Assembly (NCBI RefSeq): GCF_029690045.1
Contig: NZ_CP121464.1
Span: 2,790,001 to 2,854,000 of the forward strand
Source: Janthinobacterium rivuli
GTDB lineage: Bacteria > Pseudomonadota > Gammaproteobacteria > Burkholderiales > Burkholderiaceae_D
Length of the DNA stretch: 64,000 nt
Direction: 5' to 3'
The notes under the pieces were generated by a model. It had not been told where the DNA came from and searched no databases. It saw nothing but the letters and a program-made list of their open reading frames with translations. Below are positions 39,935-48,256 of this stretch, piece by piece (position 1 is the first letter of the stretch; every line of letters begins with the position of its first letter). The position numbers and the translations under genes were made by a program.

Positions 39935-42025
39935 ATGTCCGTGTTTTTACACCGCCCCGTGGCGCTTTTGCTGGCCGCCGCCAGTCCCTGGTCACTGGCA
40001 GTCGATGGTGCGCAGGCCGATGATGTCGTCACCGTCAAGGCCGAGCGCCAGCATTACCGCAGCTTGTCCGCCACGGGAGCCACCAAGACGGATGCCTTGC
40101 TGATGGACTTGCCGCAAAGCGTGCGCGTGCTGACCGGCGACCTGCTGCGCGACGCTGGCGTGACGACCCTGGCTGGCGCCCTGGACCTGGCCAGCGGTAT
40201 TGCAAAACAAAGCCCGCTGGGCGGCCTGTGGGACAGCTACGCCATGCGCGGTTTCACGGGCGATCCGAATTTCGGTTCCGACTACATGGTCAACGGTTTC
40301 AGTTCCAGCCGCGGCTACAACGGCATGCGCGACGGCGGCAATACGCAGGCCATCGAAGTGCTGAAAGGTCCCGCGTCGGCCCTGTATGGCCGGGGCGAGC
40401 CGGGCGGCACGGTCAATATCACGACGAAAAAGCCGAAGTTCGCGCCTGAATACAGCGCCGATATGTCACTCGGCAGTTTCAGCACGCGCCGCGCCGCGCT
40501 GGATTTGACGGGACCCTTGAGCGACACCATCGCCTACCGCCTGAACGCCGCGCATGAGGAAGGGCACAGCTTCCGCGATACGGTGAAAGTCGAGCGCAGC
40601 CTGTTTTCTCCGTCCTTCCTCTGGCTGGTGGGCGAGCACACGACCGTGTCGTATGAAATCGAAGCCGTGCGGCAGCGCGCGCCGTTCGACCGCGGCGTCG
40701 TCGCCGTGAATGGCAAGCTGGGGGCCGTGCCAGTGTCGCGCTTCCTGGGCGAACCGGGCGACGGCCCGATGACGGTCAAGTCGCTGGGGCAGCAGCTGTT
40801 TATCCACCACGCGCTGTCCGATGACTGGACGGTGCAGGCGGGTGCGTCCTACCGCGACAGCGAATTGAGCGGTTATTCGTCTGAGGCGAGCAAGCTGCTG
40901 GCCGATGGCCGCACCCTGAACCGCCAGCGCCGCCACCGCGATTTCTCGTCCACCGATGTATCGGCACGCGTTGAAGTGCTGGGCAAGTTCAGGACGGGTG
41001 CGCTGGCGCATGAAGTGCTGGCCGGCGTCGATGCCTATCACTTCGATGACCATCGGGTGCAGCTGCGCCGCAATCCTTCGGCCGCGAATGCCTATGCCAT
41101 CGATATTTTCAATCCCGTGTATGGCGGCAAGGCCGCTCCGCTGGCCCTGTCCATCGACACGCAGGAAGGACAAAAGTCGCGTGGCCTGTATGCGCAGGAC
41201 CAGGTCGACCTGGGCGCGCAATGGAAGGCGCTGGTCGGCGTGCGCCACGATACGTACACGCAGGACGTGTCGAACAATCGCCTGAACGTGAGCAACCGCC
41301 AGTCGCTGTCGGCCACCAGCCCGCGCGCGGGCCTCGTCTACCAGCCGTCGAAGGCGTGGTCGCTGTATGCGAGCGCGGCCAAGGGCTTCCGGCCCAACAG
41401 CGGCATCAGCATCGCCAACCAGGCTTTCCCGGCTGAGCGAAGCCGCTCGTATGAACTGGGCGCGAAGCTGGAAATGGGCAAGCTGACGGGCACCGTGGCC
41501 GTGTACGACATCCGCAAGAGCAATGTGCTGACGACCAATCCCGTCAACACGGACTTCGCCATCGCGGCGGGCGAGGTGGGCAGCCGGGGCCTGGAACTCG
41601 ACGTGTCGGGCGAAGTGGCGCGCGGCTTGCGCGTCTCGGGCGCCTATGCATATACGGACGCCACCGTCACGCGCGGCGACAATACGATCGTGACGGGCAG
41701 CCGCTTCGCCAACGTGCCGCGCCACAGCGCCAACCTGCTGGCCACGCAGCAATTCGCGCTGGGTACGGGCACGGCCAGCGTGGGCGGCGGCCTGCAATAC
41801 GTGGGCGAGCGCCTGGGCGACGTGGCAGTCAGCAGCAGCTTTACCCTGCCGGCCTATACGACGGCCAAGCTGCTGGCGTCGTATTCTCCCAACGCCAAAC
41901 TGCGCCTTGCCCTGAACGTGGAAAACCTGTTCAACCGCAGCTATTATGCGAGTTCGTATAGCCAGCTGTGGGTCGCGCCGGGGGCGGAGCGTGCGGTGAC
42001 GTTGAATGCGCATTACAGGTTTTAA
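39935..42025 (+). CDS. TonB-dependent siderophore receptor
   Basis: This outer-membrane receptor has 696 residues from the start MSVFLHRPV (AGGAA upstream). It has an atypical signal region (VALLLAAASPWSLAVDGAQA), a plug with LMDLPQSVRVLTGDLLRDAG, AMRGFTGDPNFGSDYMVNGF and EVLKGPASALYGRGEPGGTVNITTKKP, and a barrel ending ERAVTLNAHYRF. LFNRSYYASSYSQLWVAPG near the end is typical of siderophore receptors. The ligand is unknown. A Fur-like site covers the promoter. Confidence 0.92.
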   Translation: MSVFLHRPVALLLAAASPWSLAVDGAQADDVVTVKAERQHYRSLSATGATKTDALLMDLPQSVRVLTGDLLRDAGVTTLAGALDLASGIAKQSPLGGLWDSYAMRGFTGDPNFGSDYMVNGFSSSRGYNGMRDGGNTQAIEVLKGPASALYGRGEPGGTVNITTKKPKFAPEYSADMSLGSFSTRRAALDLTGPLSDTIAYRLNAAHEEGHSFRDTVKVERSLFSPSFLWLVGEHTTVSYEIEAVRQRAPFDRGVVAVNGKLGAVPVSRFLGEPGDGPMTVKSLGQQLFIHHALSDDWTVQAGASYRDSELSGYSSEASKLLADGRTLNRQRRHRDFSSTDVSARVEVLGKFRTGALAHEVLAGVDAYHFDDHRVQLRRNPSAANAYAIDIFNPVYGGKAAPLALSIDTQEGQKSRGLYAQDQVDLGAQWKALVGVRHDTYTQDVSNNRLNVSNRQSLSATSPRAGLVYQPSKAWSLYASAAKGFRPNSGISIANQAFPAERSRSYELGAKLEMGKLTGTVAVYDIRKSNVLTTNPVNTDFAIAAGEVGSRGLELDVSGEVARGLRVSGAYAYTDATVTRGDNTIVTGSRFANVPRHSANLLATQQFALGTGTASVGGGLQYVGERLGDVAVSSSFTLPAYTTAKLLASYSPNAKLRLALNVENLFNRSYYASSYSQLWVAPGAERAVTLNAHYRF

Positions 42026-42078
42026 CGGTGGCACTCTGTACATGCCACAGAATTGTTCGAACCCAGCAGCGTAGAGCC

Positions 42079-42105
42079 GGGGTCAGACCCGCCGGGTCTG
42101 ACCCC
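42079..42105. repeat. 27-bp palindromic repeat, copy A
   Basis: GGGGTCAGACCC (42079-42090), loop GCC and GGGTCTGACCCC (42094-42105) form a perfect 12-bp-arm hairpin. Five T follow shortly after, so it may also end the TonB receptor transcript. The same arms occur at 48177-48203. Confidence 0.9.
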
Positions 42106-42164
42106 AGTTTTTGCCTGTGGGCTGAAATAACACTGTCGACTCACTAAAGTTTTTACATCAACCA

Positions 42165-43328
42165 ATGACTGCCTCCCTGACTTTCCCCGCCACCCTGCGC
42201 ACCCGCATCGCCGTCATCGACGTCATGCGCGGCCTCGTCATGCTGATCATGCTGTTCGACCATGTGCGCGAAACGTTCTTTCTGCATCACCAGGTCAGCG
42301 ACCCGATGGATGCGGCCCACGTCGATCCGGCACTATTCTTCACGCGCCTGGCCGCCCACGTGTGCGCACCCATGTTTGTCTTTTTGACGGGCTTGTCCGC
42401 CTGGCTGTACGCGCATCCGGCCGCCGGTCCGCGCAGCGCTACCGGTTTCCTGTTCAAGCGGGGCTTGTTGCTGGTCGTGCTGGAACTGGTGTTCGTCAAC
42501 TTTGCCTGGATGGGCACTTTCACGCCGGCGATCCTGTATCTGCAGGTGATCTGGGTCATCGGCCTGGCCATGATGGCGCTGGCCGTGCTGCACAAGCTGC
42601 CGTTGAAAGTGCTGGTCGTGCTGGGCGTGGCGATCATCGCCGGCCAGCATTTGTTTACCTGGCTGCACGCGGAAGAGGGCAGCCTTGGCTACTATCTGCT
42701 GACGGTATTGCTGCAACGCGGTTACCTGGTGGCTGATGGCGCCATGAAAATCAAGGTCAGCTATCCGCTGCTGCCATGGATAGGCGTGATCGTGCTCGGC
42801 TATGCAGCCGGGCCCCTGTATGCGTGCGGGCTGTCCGCCGAAGGACGCCGTCGCCTGCTGCTGGCGCTGGGCGCGGGCAGCTTGCTGCTGCTGGCCGTGC
42901 TGCGCGGTTTCAATCTCTATGGCGAAACCCTGCCGTGGGTGGCCGGCGACACGGCCTTGCGCACGGCGATGAGCGTGCTGAACTTCACCAAGTACCCGCC
43001 ATCGCTGGACTTTTTGCTGTTCACCCTGGGCCTGGGCTTGCTGGGCATGGCCTGGCTGGAAAGCGTCGATAACTGGTTTACGCGGGCCTGCGCCACCTTT
43101 GGCGGCGCGCCCATGTTTTACTATCTGCTGCACCTGTATCTGCTGCTGGCCATCGGCATCACCTTGACTGCCGTGCTGGGCGCCAACCATGGCGACCGTT
43201 ATGGCGTCGAGCACATCTGGCAAGTCTGGCTGATTGCGCTGGCGCTGATGCCCGTGCTGTATTTCCCTTGCCGCGCGTTCGCCAATTACAAGCGCACCTC
43301 AACACAGGCCTGGGTGCGCTATTTCTGA
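42165..43328 (+). CDS. DUF1624 membrane protein (heparan-alpha-glucosaminide N-acetyltransferase-like)
   Basis: The 387-residue protein has about ten hydrophobic segments and opens with TRIAVIDVMRGLVMLIMLFDHVRETFF, the DUF1624 signature including the presumed catalytic His. FTRLAAHVCAPMFVFLTGLSAWLYA and the late FGGAPMFYYLLHLYLLLAIG are also typical. Relatives transfer acyl groups to sugars across the membrane; the substrate here is unknown. It is convergent with the 623-residue gene, 8 bases away. Confidence 0.85.
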   Translation: MTASLTFPATLRTRIAVIDVMRGLVMLIMLFDHVRETFFLHHQVSDPMDAAHVDPALFFTRLAAHVCAPMFVFLTGLSAWLYAHPAAGPRSATGFLFKRGLLLVVLELVFVNFAWMGTFTPAILYLQVIWVIGLAMMALAVLHKLPLKVLVVLGVAIIAGQHLFTWLHAEEGSLGYYLLTVLLQRGYLVADGAMKIKVSYPLLPWIGVIVLGYAAGPLYACGLSAEGRRRLLLALGAGSLLLLAVLRGFNLYGETLPWVAGDTALRTAMSVLNFTKYPPSLDFLLFTLGLGLLGMAWLESVDNWFTRACATFGGAPMFYYLLHLYLLLAIGITLTAVLGANHGDRYGVEHIWQVWLIALALMPVLYFPCRAFANYKRTSTQAWVRYF

Positions 43329-43336
43329 TGCAGCCC

Positions 43337-45208
43337 CTACTTGCAGTACAGCCTGTCGATGCTGTGCGACGACGCCAGGTAATGCCGTGTCTGCCACCCG
43401 ATGGCCACCCGGTAGGCACACGGCGGATCGAGCGCCACGTTGACGGGGAAGCCGCCGTTGTTGCCCGATAAATGCGGCCCGCCCGTGCCGCCGCGGAACA
43501 GATAATCGCTCGGTGGTGGCGGCGGCGTGAAGCTGGCGGCCGGCAGCGGTGGCGGCGGGTGCGTGATGCCGTTGTTGTTGGAAATCGTGATATTGAAAAA
43601 GCGCAGATGCGGGTGATCGATCGTGTACAGGATATGCACGAGGCCGCCCGCGATGGGATTGCAGGCATTGCTGCGCAGCTCTTCCAGGTCCAGCGCCACG
43701 ATCACGGGCGAGTTGTCGAAGACGATGGAATCGAGCCCGTCCGTGGCCACCAGCGCCAGGCTGATGCCGTCGCGCACCTCGAAGCCCAGGCGGTAGCGGC
43801 GTATCGGTTCGCTTTCGGCCGCGCTCAGGCTGCGGCCCGCGTCGAGGATGGGCAAGCCGCCCGGCAACTTGGCCGGGTGCAGGCTGGTGATGGCTGGCGT
43901 ATTTACGGTCAGCAAGTCGAACGTGCGCAGGAAGATGTTGGGCGCCACATTGACGACGGCCGTCGTGCCGTCGCGCATGTCCACGGTGACGGGCTTGCCG
44001 TCCACCCGTATCCAGCCGCCCGGTTTCAAGTCGCCCGCATCGATGATGACGGGCGCCGAATCGCCGAGGCCCAATCCATTCGTATAAAACACATAGCCGA
44101 CGTGTGTGCCGAGCACTTGCGTCAACGGCGCCAGGCTGGCGGGCGCCACCGGGGGGATGGCTGTCGGGTCGTCGCTGCCGCCCGGCCAGGACCATTCGCC
44201 GATGAGAAAGCGGTATTCAAGCGGGTTGGCGGGAATGGCGCTGTTGCGCAGCGGGCAATTGCCCTTCAGGGTGACACCGCCGGCGAATACATACGAGGCG
44301 CCGGGGCCGCCCGCATAGCCTTGCGGGGAAAAGCCGGCCAGCGAGGGGAACGGGTGGATGTCGAAGATTTCCACTTGCTGCCAGTGGGGCACGCCTTCCA
44401 CGTCGGGCGGCAAGACTTCCTTCGAGCACAATTCCACGCAGAAACAGTGACCCACGTTTTCGCGACCCGGCTGGCGGCCGTTGGCCTGCGTTTCCGACAG
44501 AATGCTGACGCTGCCCAGCTGCGCCGTGAAATACACGTCGGGGCCGCTGGCGAACTCCACGTTGATGAACGGAGAGAAAGGCGTCAATGTAAAATCCGAC
44601 GTCAGGTAATCGATGCGGAAGCGCCCACTGGCGTCCGTCACCGCAACACCGAGCGCATCGTCCTGCAGCCAGTCTGCGTCGAAGGCCCGCACTGTTGCGC
44701 CGGCGATCGGCGCGTGGGGAGCCTCGCAAGTGCGCAATCGGCCGCAGATGGTCCAGGCGCCGAAGCGGGCGCGCACCAGGCACCAGAAGCGTTGCGGCAG
44801 GCAATAGTCCCAGATGGCGAGGAAGTCGTTCTCTACCTGGCGCCAGCGGGGCTGGATGGTGGTGATGGAAAACTGCAGCGGCACCGGGTCTTTCGGCCCC
44901 GGGTTCAATTGCGGCACGGTAGGGCACAGGACGTCGACTTCGACGGCCTCACCCTGATAATCGTCGTCCAAAGTGAAACTGTAATTGCCGTCGTCATCCG
45001 TGCGTGCTTCGGCCAGCAGGAAAGGCGCCTTCGCCTGCACCTCTTCGTCGGTGAGGATGGCGAAGGTTTCCTTGGCGCTGGCCATGGCCAGCGCCGTGAC
45101 GTTTTGCGACTCGCGCGGCCGGTACAGGCGCACGATGACGTGGGATAAGGCTTCAGGACACTCGGCACAGATCAAGCCGCACAGCTTGCCCCGCAGGATG
45201 TAGGCCAT
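43337..45208 (-). CDS. Large hypothetical protein with carboxypeptidase-regulatory-like modules (623 aa)
   Basis: I do not recognise the whole protein. It starts MAYILRGKLCGLICAECPEALSHVIVRLYR with no signal peptide. Two beta-sandwich modules of the transthyretin/carboxypeptidase-regulatory type are suggested: residues about 8-95 (AEARTDDDGNYSFTLDD) and about 150-205 (ICGRLRTCEAPHAPIAGATVRAFD...VTDASGRFRIDYL). A long beta-rich region follows, then a proline-rich stretch (HPPPPLPAASFTPPPPP) near residue 555 and a final domain. Many cysteines lie in the first half. It stands alone; the ATG is preceded by AAGGGAGCC. Surface or secreted roles are possible but not shown. Confidence 0.75.
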   Translation of the reverse strand: MAYILRGKLCGLICAECPEALSHVIVRLYRPRESQNVTALAMASAKETFAILTDEEVQAKAPFLLAEARTDDDGNYSFTLDDDYQGEAVEVDVLCPTVPQLNPGPKDPVPLQFSITTIQPRWRQVENDFLAIWDYCLPQRFWCLVRARFGAWTICGRLRTCEAPHAPIAGATVRAFDADWLQDDALGVAVTDASGRFRIDYLTSDFTLTPFSPFINVEFASGPDVYFTAQLGSVSILSETQANGRQPGRENVGHCFCVELCSKEVLPPDVEGVPHWQQVEIFDIHPFPSLAGFSPQGYAGGPGASYVFAGGVTLKGNCPLRNSAIPANPLEYRFLIGEWSWPGGSDDPTAIPPVAPASLAPLTQVLGTHVGYVFYTNGLGLGDSAPVIIDAGDLKPGGWIRVDGKPVTVDMRDGTTAVVNVAPNIFLRTFDLLTVNTPAITSLHPAKLPGGLPILDAGRSLSAAESEPIRRYRLGFEVRDGISLALVATDGLDSIVFDNSPVIVALDLEELRSNACNPIAGGLVHILYTIDHPHLRFFNITISNNNGITHPPPPLPAASFTPPPPPSDYLFRGGTGGPHLSGNNGGFPVNVALDPPCAYRVAIGWQTRHYLASSHSIDRLYCK

Positions 45209-45314
45209 GATGGCTCCCTTGCTGATGTGGACGGCGCGCCGCTCGGAATGGCGGCGCTGTTACCAAGCTAGCAAATGAATGGCCGATGGACTTGATCTGG
45301 CTTAAACCTGCTTT

Positions 45315-45845
45315 CTATTTAATCAGCGTCAATACCTCGCGGAAACGCGGATGCTTGCAGTCGCGCAACCATTCAAAGGCCAGCATCTCCACCGTCACCA
45401 GATGAGCGCCGAGCTTGCCCAGGCGGGCCAGCGCCGCGTCGCGGCTGGCCCCCTGGCGCGAACCGACGGCATCGATGGCGATGATGACCTCGTAGCCCAG
45501 TTCCAGCAAGCCGATGGCCGTCTGCAGCATGCACACATGGGCTTCGCACCCCGTGACGACGATCTGTTTGCGCCCTGGCGGCAGCATCTCCTGCAAGCCA
45601 TCAAAACAGGCGCCGAAATGCGTCTTGTGCAAGGTCCGTTCGCACAGGGCGGCGATCTCTTCCACGTTCGGCCCAAGCCCTTGCCGGTTCTGTTCCGTGC
45701 CCAGCACGGGCACGTCGAGCAGGCGGGCAATCTTTGCCAGGCGCAGGTTTTGCGCCAGCACCAGGCCCGCATCGTGGATGGCCGGCATCAAGCGGCCTTG
45801 CAGGTCGACAATGAGCAGTACGGCCTGGTTCGCATCCATCAGCAT
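45315..45845 (-). CDS. Isochorismatase-family cysteine hydrolase
   Basis: The 176-residue protein shows the isochorismatase-hydrolase fold with AVLLIVDLQGRLMPAIHD (catalytic Asp), a Lys in LHKTHFGAC, and VVTGCEAHVCMLQTAIGLLELGYEV, which carries the nucleophilic Cys. It resembles the YcaC-like or hydrolase subgroup, so the substrate could be a small amide. AAGGAG precedes the ATG at 45845. The LysR gene lies 50 bases upstream on the same strand, so the two may be co-transcribed. Confidence 0.88.
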   Translation of the reverse strand: MLMDANQAVLLIVDLQGRLMPAIHDAGLVLAQNLRLAKIARLLDVPVLGTEQNRQGLGPNVEEIAALCERTLHKTHFGACFDGLQEMLPPGRKQIVVTGCEAHVCMLQTAIGLLELGYEVIIAIDAVGSRQGASRDAALARLGKLGAHLVTVEMLAFEWLRDCKHPRFREVLTLIK

Positions 45846-45895
45846 GGCGTTCTCCTTATTAGTATGTGTCGACAGTGTAGCGCGCCGCAGCGTGC

Positions 45896-46813
45896 TCAAG
45901 CTGGCCAGCTGGGCACGGCTGTTTCGCCCATCAGGTAGGCGTGATTCAATTCGATGGCGCTGCGCAGGTAGTTCCACAGGGCGCTGACCCGGGCGATATT
46001 GCGCCGCTCACTAGGCGAGACCATCCAGAAGGCGCGCAGCAGGTCGATCTCGCCGTCGAGCACGGGCACCAGTTCGTTCGATTGCTGGGCCACGAAGCAG
46101 GGCAGGATCGCCAGCGCCTGGCCCGCGCGCGCCGCGTGGTACTGGGCGATCACGCTGGTGCTGCGAAACGCGCGCAGGGAATCGGGCGCCACGTTGTCCA
46201 TGTAGCGCAGTTCCGAACTGAAGACCAGATCGTCCACATAGCCGATGATCGGGTGCTGCGCCAGTTGCGCCACGCTGGTGATCGGCGCGTGGCGCGCCAG
46301 GTAGGCCGGCGTGGCGTACAGTTTCAGCCGGTAGTCGGACAGTTTCGTCACCACGTACGGGCCGGACAGGGGGCGCTCGATGGAAATGGCCACGTCCGCC
46401 TCTCGCTTGGACAGGCTGACGAAGCGGGGTACGGCGATCAGGTCCACGCTGATGTGTGGATAGCGCCCGCAAAACTGCGCCAGGTGGGGCGCCAGCACGA
46501 TGGCGCCGAAGCCTTCCGTGGCGCCCAGGCGCACCTGGCCTGACAGCAGCCGGTTGTGTTCGCCCAGTTCTTCGGTGGCGGCAAACACCGTGCTTTCCAT
46601 GGTTTCCGCGTATTCCATCAGGCGGTGGCCTTCTGGCGTCAGCTGGTAGCCCACGTAGTTGCGGTCGAACAGCTGCGTGCCCACCTGCTCCTCGAACTTG
46701 CGCATGCGCCGCGACACGGTGGAATGGTCGATGCCCAGCTTTTTCGCCGCATCGACGAGGCCGGCGCTGCGCGTCAGTTCCAGGAAGACCCGTACATTGT
46801 CCCAATCGAGCAT
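45896..46813 (-). CDS. LysR-type transcriptional regulator
   Basis: The 305-residue protein has the N-terminal helix-turn-helix WDNVRVFLELTRSAGLVDAAKKLGIDHSTVSRRMRKFEEQVGTQLFDR and a LysR substrate domain from about residue 90. It is divergent from the substrate-binding protein and mmsAB genes, with a 124-base spacer rich in TGCA repeats, so it probably controls them in response to a valine-related compound. That assignment is by position. Confidence 0.9.
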   Translation of the reverse strand: MLDWDNVRVFLELTRSAGLVDAAKKLGIDHSTVSRRMRKFEEQVGTQLFDRNYVGYQLTPEGHRLMEYAETMESTVFAATEELGEHNRLLSGQVRLGATEGFGAIVLAPHLAQFCGRYPHISVDLIAVPRFVSLSKREADVAISIERPLSGPYVVTKLSDYRLKLYATPAYLARHAPITSVAQLAQHPIIGYVDDLVFSSELRYMDNVAPDSLRAFRSTSVIAQYHAARAGQALAILPCFVAQQSNELVPVLDGEIDLLRAFWMVSPSERRNIARVSALWNYLRSAIELNHAYLMGETAVPSWPA

Positions 46814-46828
46814 GGCTGATCCTCTCTG

Positions 46829-46895
46829 TGCATTTTTGCAAAGGAATTATGCATTAATTTCACTTGAGTGCATATTTTTACACATGCAGAATGCA
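46829..46895. promoter_or_regulatory. Divergent spacer with six TGCA motifs
   Basis: TGCA occurs at 46829, 46837, 46850, 46869, 46885 and 46892. The first pair forms the palindrome TGCA-TTTT-TGCA, and the third and fourth frame ATGCA...TGCAT. LysR proteins often bind such repeated half-sites. No clear -35/-10 pair was fixed. Confidence 0.4.
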
Positions 46896-46937
46896 GATAT
46901 ACATATAAGAAAAACCCCCACCCCTCAGGAGACACGC

Positions 46938-48152
46938 ATGAAAAAAACCGTTCTGGCCATGGGCGCGCTGGCGCTTACCCTGTCCTTTGGCGCGCAGGCG
47001 CAGATTTCCGATGGCGTCGTCAAGGTCGGCATCCTGACCGACATGTCCGGCCCCTATTCGGCCATGGGCGGGCGCGGCTCCGTCGTCGCCAGCCAGATGG
47101 CCGTCGAGGATTGTCTGAAGGCCGAATGCAAGGGCATGAAGATCGAAATCGTCTCGGCCGACCACTTGAACAAGGCCGACATCGCCGCCTCCAAGGCGCG
47201 CGAATGGATAGACCGCGACAAGGTCGACGCCATCGCCGATCTGACCAATTCCTCGGTGGCCCTGTCCGTGCAAAAGCTGATGAAAGAGAAGGGCGGCATC
47301 GCCATGTTCAGCGGCCCGGCCACGGGTCGGTTGACCAATGAAGACTGCTCGCCGAACGGCTTCCACTGGATGTTCGACACGTATTCGCAGGCGGCCGGCA
47401 CGGCGGCGGCATTGACGAAACTGGGACAAAAGTCGTGGTATTTCGTCACCGTCGATTACGCGTTCGGCCACTCGCTGGAAAAAGACGCCAGCGACGTCGT
47501 CAAGCGCAATGGCGGCACGGTGCTGGGCGCCGTGCGCCATCCGCTCAACGCGTCCGATTTCTCGTCCTTCCTGGTGCAGGCGCAAGGCTCGAAAGCGCAG
47601 GTGATCGGCCTGGCCAATGGTGGGGCGGACACCGTCTCCGCCATCAAGCAGGCGCGCGAATTCCGTATCGGCAGCGGCAAGGACCAGCGCCTGGCCGCCT
47701 TGCTCGTGTTCCTGTCCGACGTGCACGCGCTGGGGCTGGAAACGGCACAGGGCCTCGTCTATGCGGACGGTTTTTACTGGGATTACGACGACCGCAGCCG
47801 CGCGTTCGCCAAGCGTTTCGAGGCGCTCAACAAGGGCGCCAAGCCGACCATGGTGCAGGCGGGCGTGTATTCCAGTGTCTACCACTACCTGAAATCGGTG
47901 GCGGCGGCCAAAAGCGACGATTCGAAGATCGTCGCCCAGAAAATGCGCGAGCTGCCGATCAAGGATGCCGTCATGAACAACGCCTCGATCCGCCCCGATG
48001 GCCGCGTCATCCACGACATGTACCTGGTGCAGGTGAAAACCCCGGCCGAATCGAAAGGCGCGTGGGATTACCTGAAAGTGCTGTCGACCATCCCTGCCGA
48101 CCAGGCGTTCAAGACTATGGATGCGGCGGCGTGCAACCTGGTCAAGAAATAA
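46938..48152 (+). CDS. ABC transporter substrate-binding protein, branched-chain amino-acid type
   Basis: The 404-residue periplasmic protein has a signal peptide (MKKTVLAMGALALTLSFGAQA) and the two-lobed Leu/Ile/Val-type binding fold: VVKVGILTDMSGPYSAMGGRGSV, DAIADLTNSSVALSVQKLM and WYFVTVDYAFGHSLEKD. AGGAGA precedes the ATG. No permease or ATPase genes are adjacent, so it is an orphan component that must share a transporter encoded elsewhere. Its position before mmsA-mmsB suggests a valine- or hydroxyisobutyrate-related ligand. Confidence 0.9.
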   Translation: MKKTVLAMGALALTLSFGAQAQISDGVVKVGILTDMSGPYSAMGGRGSVVASQMAVEDCLKAECKGMKIEIVSADHLNKADIAASKAREWIDRDKVDAIADLTNSSVALSVQKLMKEKGGIAMFSGPATGRLTNEDCSPNGFHWMFDTYSQAAGTAAALTKLGQKSWYFVTVDYAFGHSLEKDASDVVKRNGGTVLGAVRHPLNASDFSSFLVQAQGSKAQVIGLANGGADTVSAIKQAREFRIGSGKDQRLAALLVFLSDVHALGLETAQGLVYADGFYWDYDDRSRAFAKRFEALNKGAKPTMVQAGVYSSVYHYLKSVAAAKSDDSKIVAQKMRELPIKDAVMNNASIRPDGRVIHDMYLVQVKTPAESKGAWDYLKVLSTIPADQAFKTMDAAACNLVKK

Positions 48153-48176
48153 TTTTCGGCGGATCAGCAGAGTGCC

Positions 48177-48203
48177 GGGGTCAGACCCGCTGGGTCTGAC
48201 CCC
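48177..48203. repeat. 27-bp palindromic repeat, copy B
   Basis: GGGGTCAGACCC (48177-48188), loop GCT and GGGTCTGACCCC (48192-48203) repeat the element at 42079 with one loop base changed. It lies between the binding-protein gene and mmsA. No T-run follows. Confidence 0.9.
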
Positions 48204-48256
48204 AGATTTCCGCCGCTGTGACGCGACTTTCGCGTATCGAATTAATGGAGCCTTAC

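Noticed and set aside
43472-45148. 558-codon plus-strand open frame opposite the 623-residue gene
   Set aside because: The minus-strand product has coherent beta-module motifs and a proper ribosome site; the plus-strand frame is Arg/His/Gly-rich with no recognisable domain.
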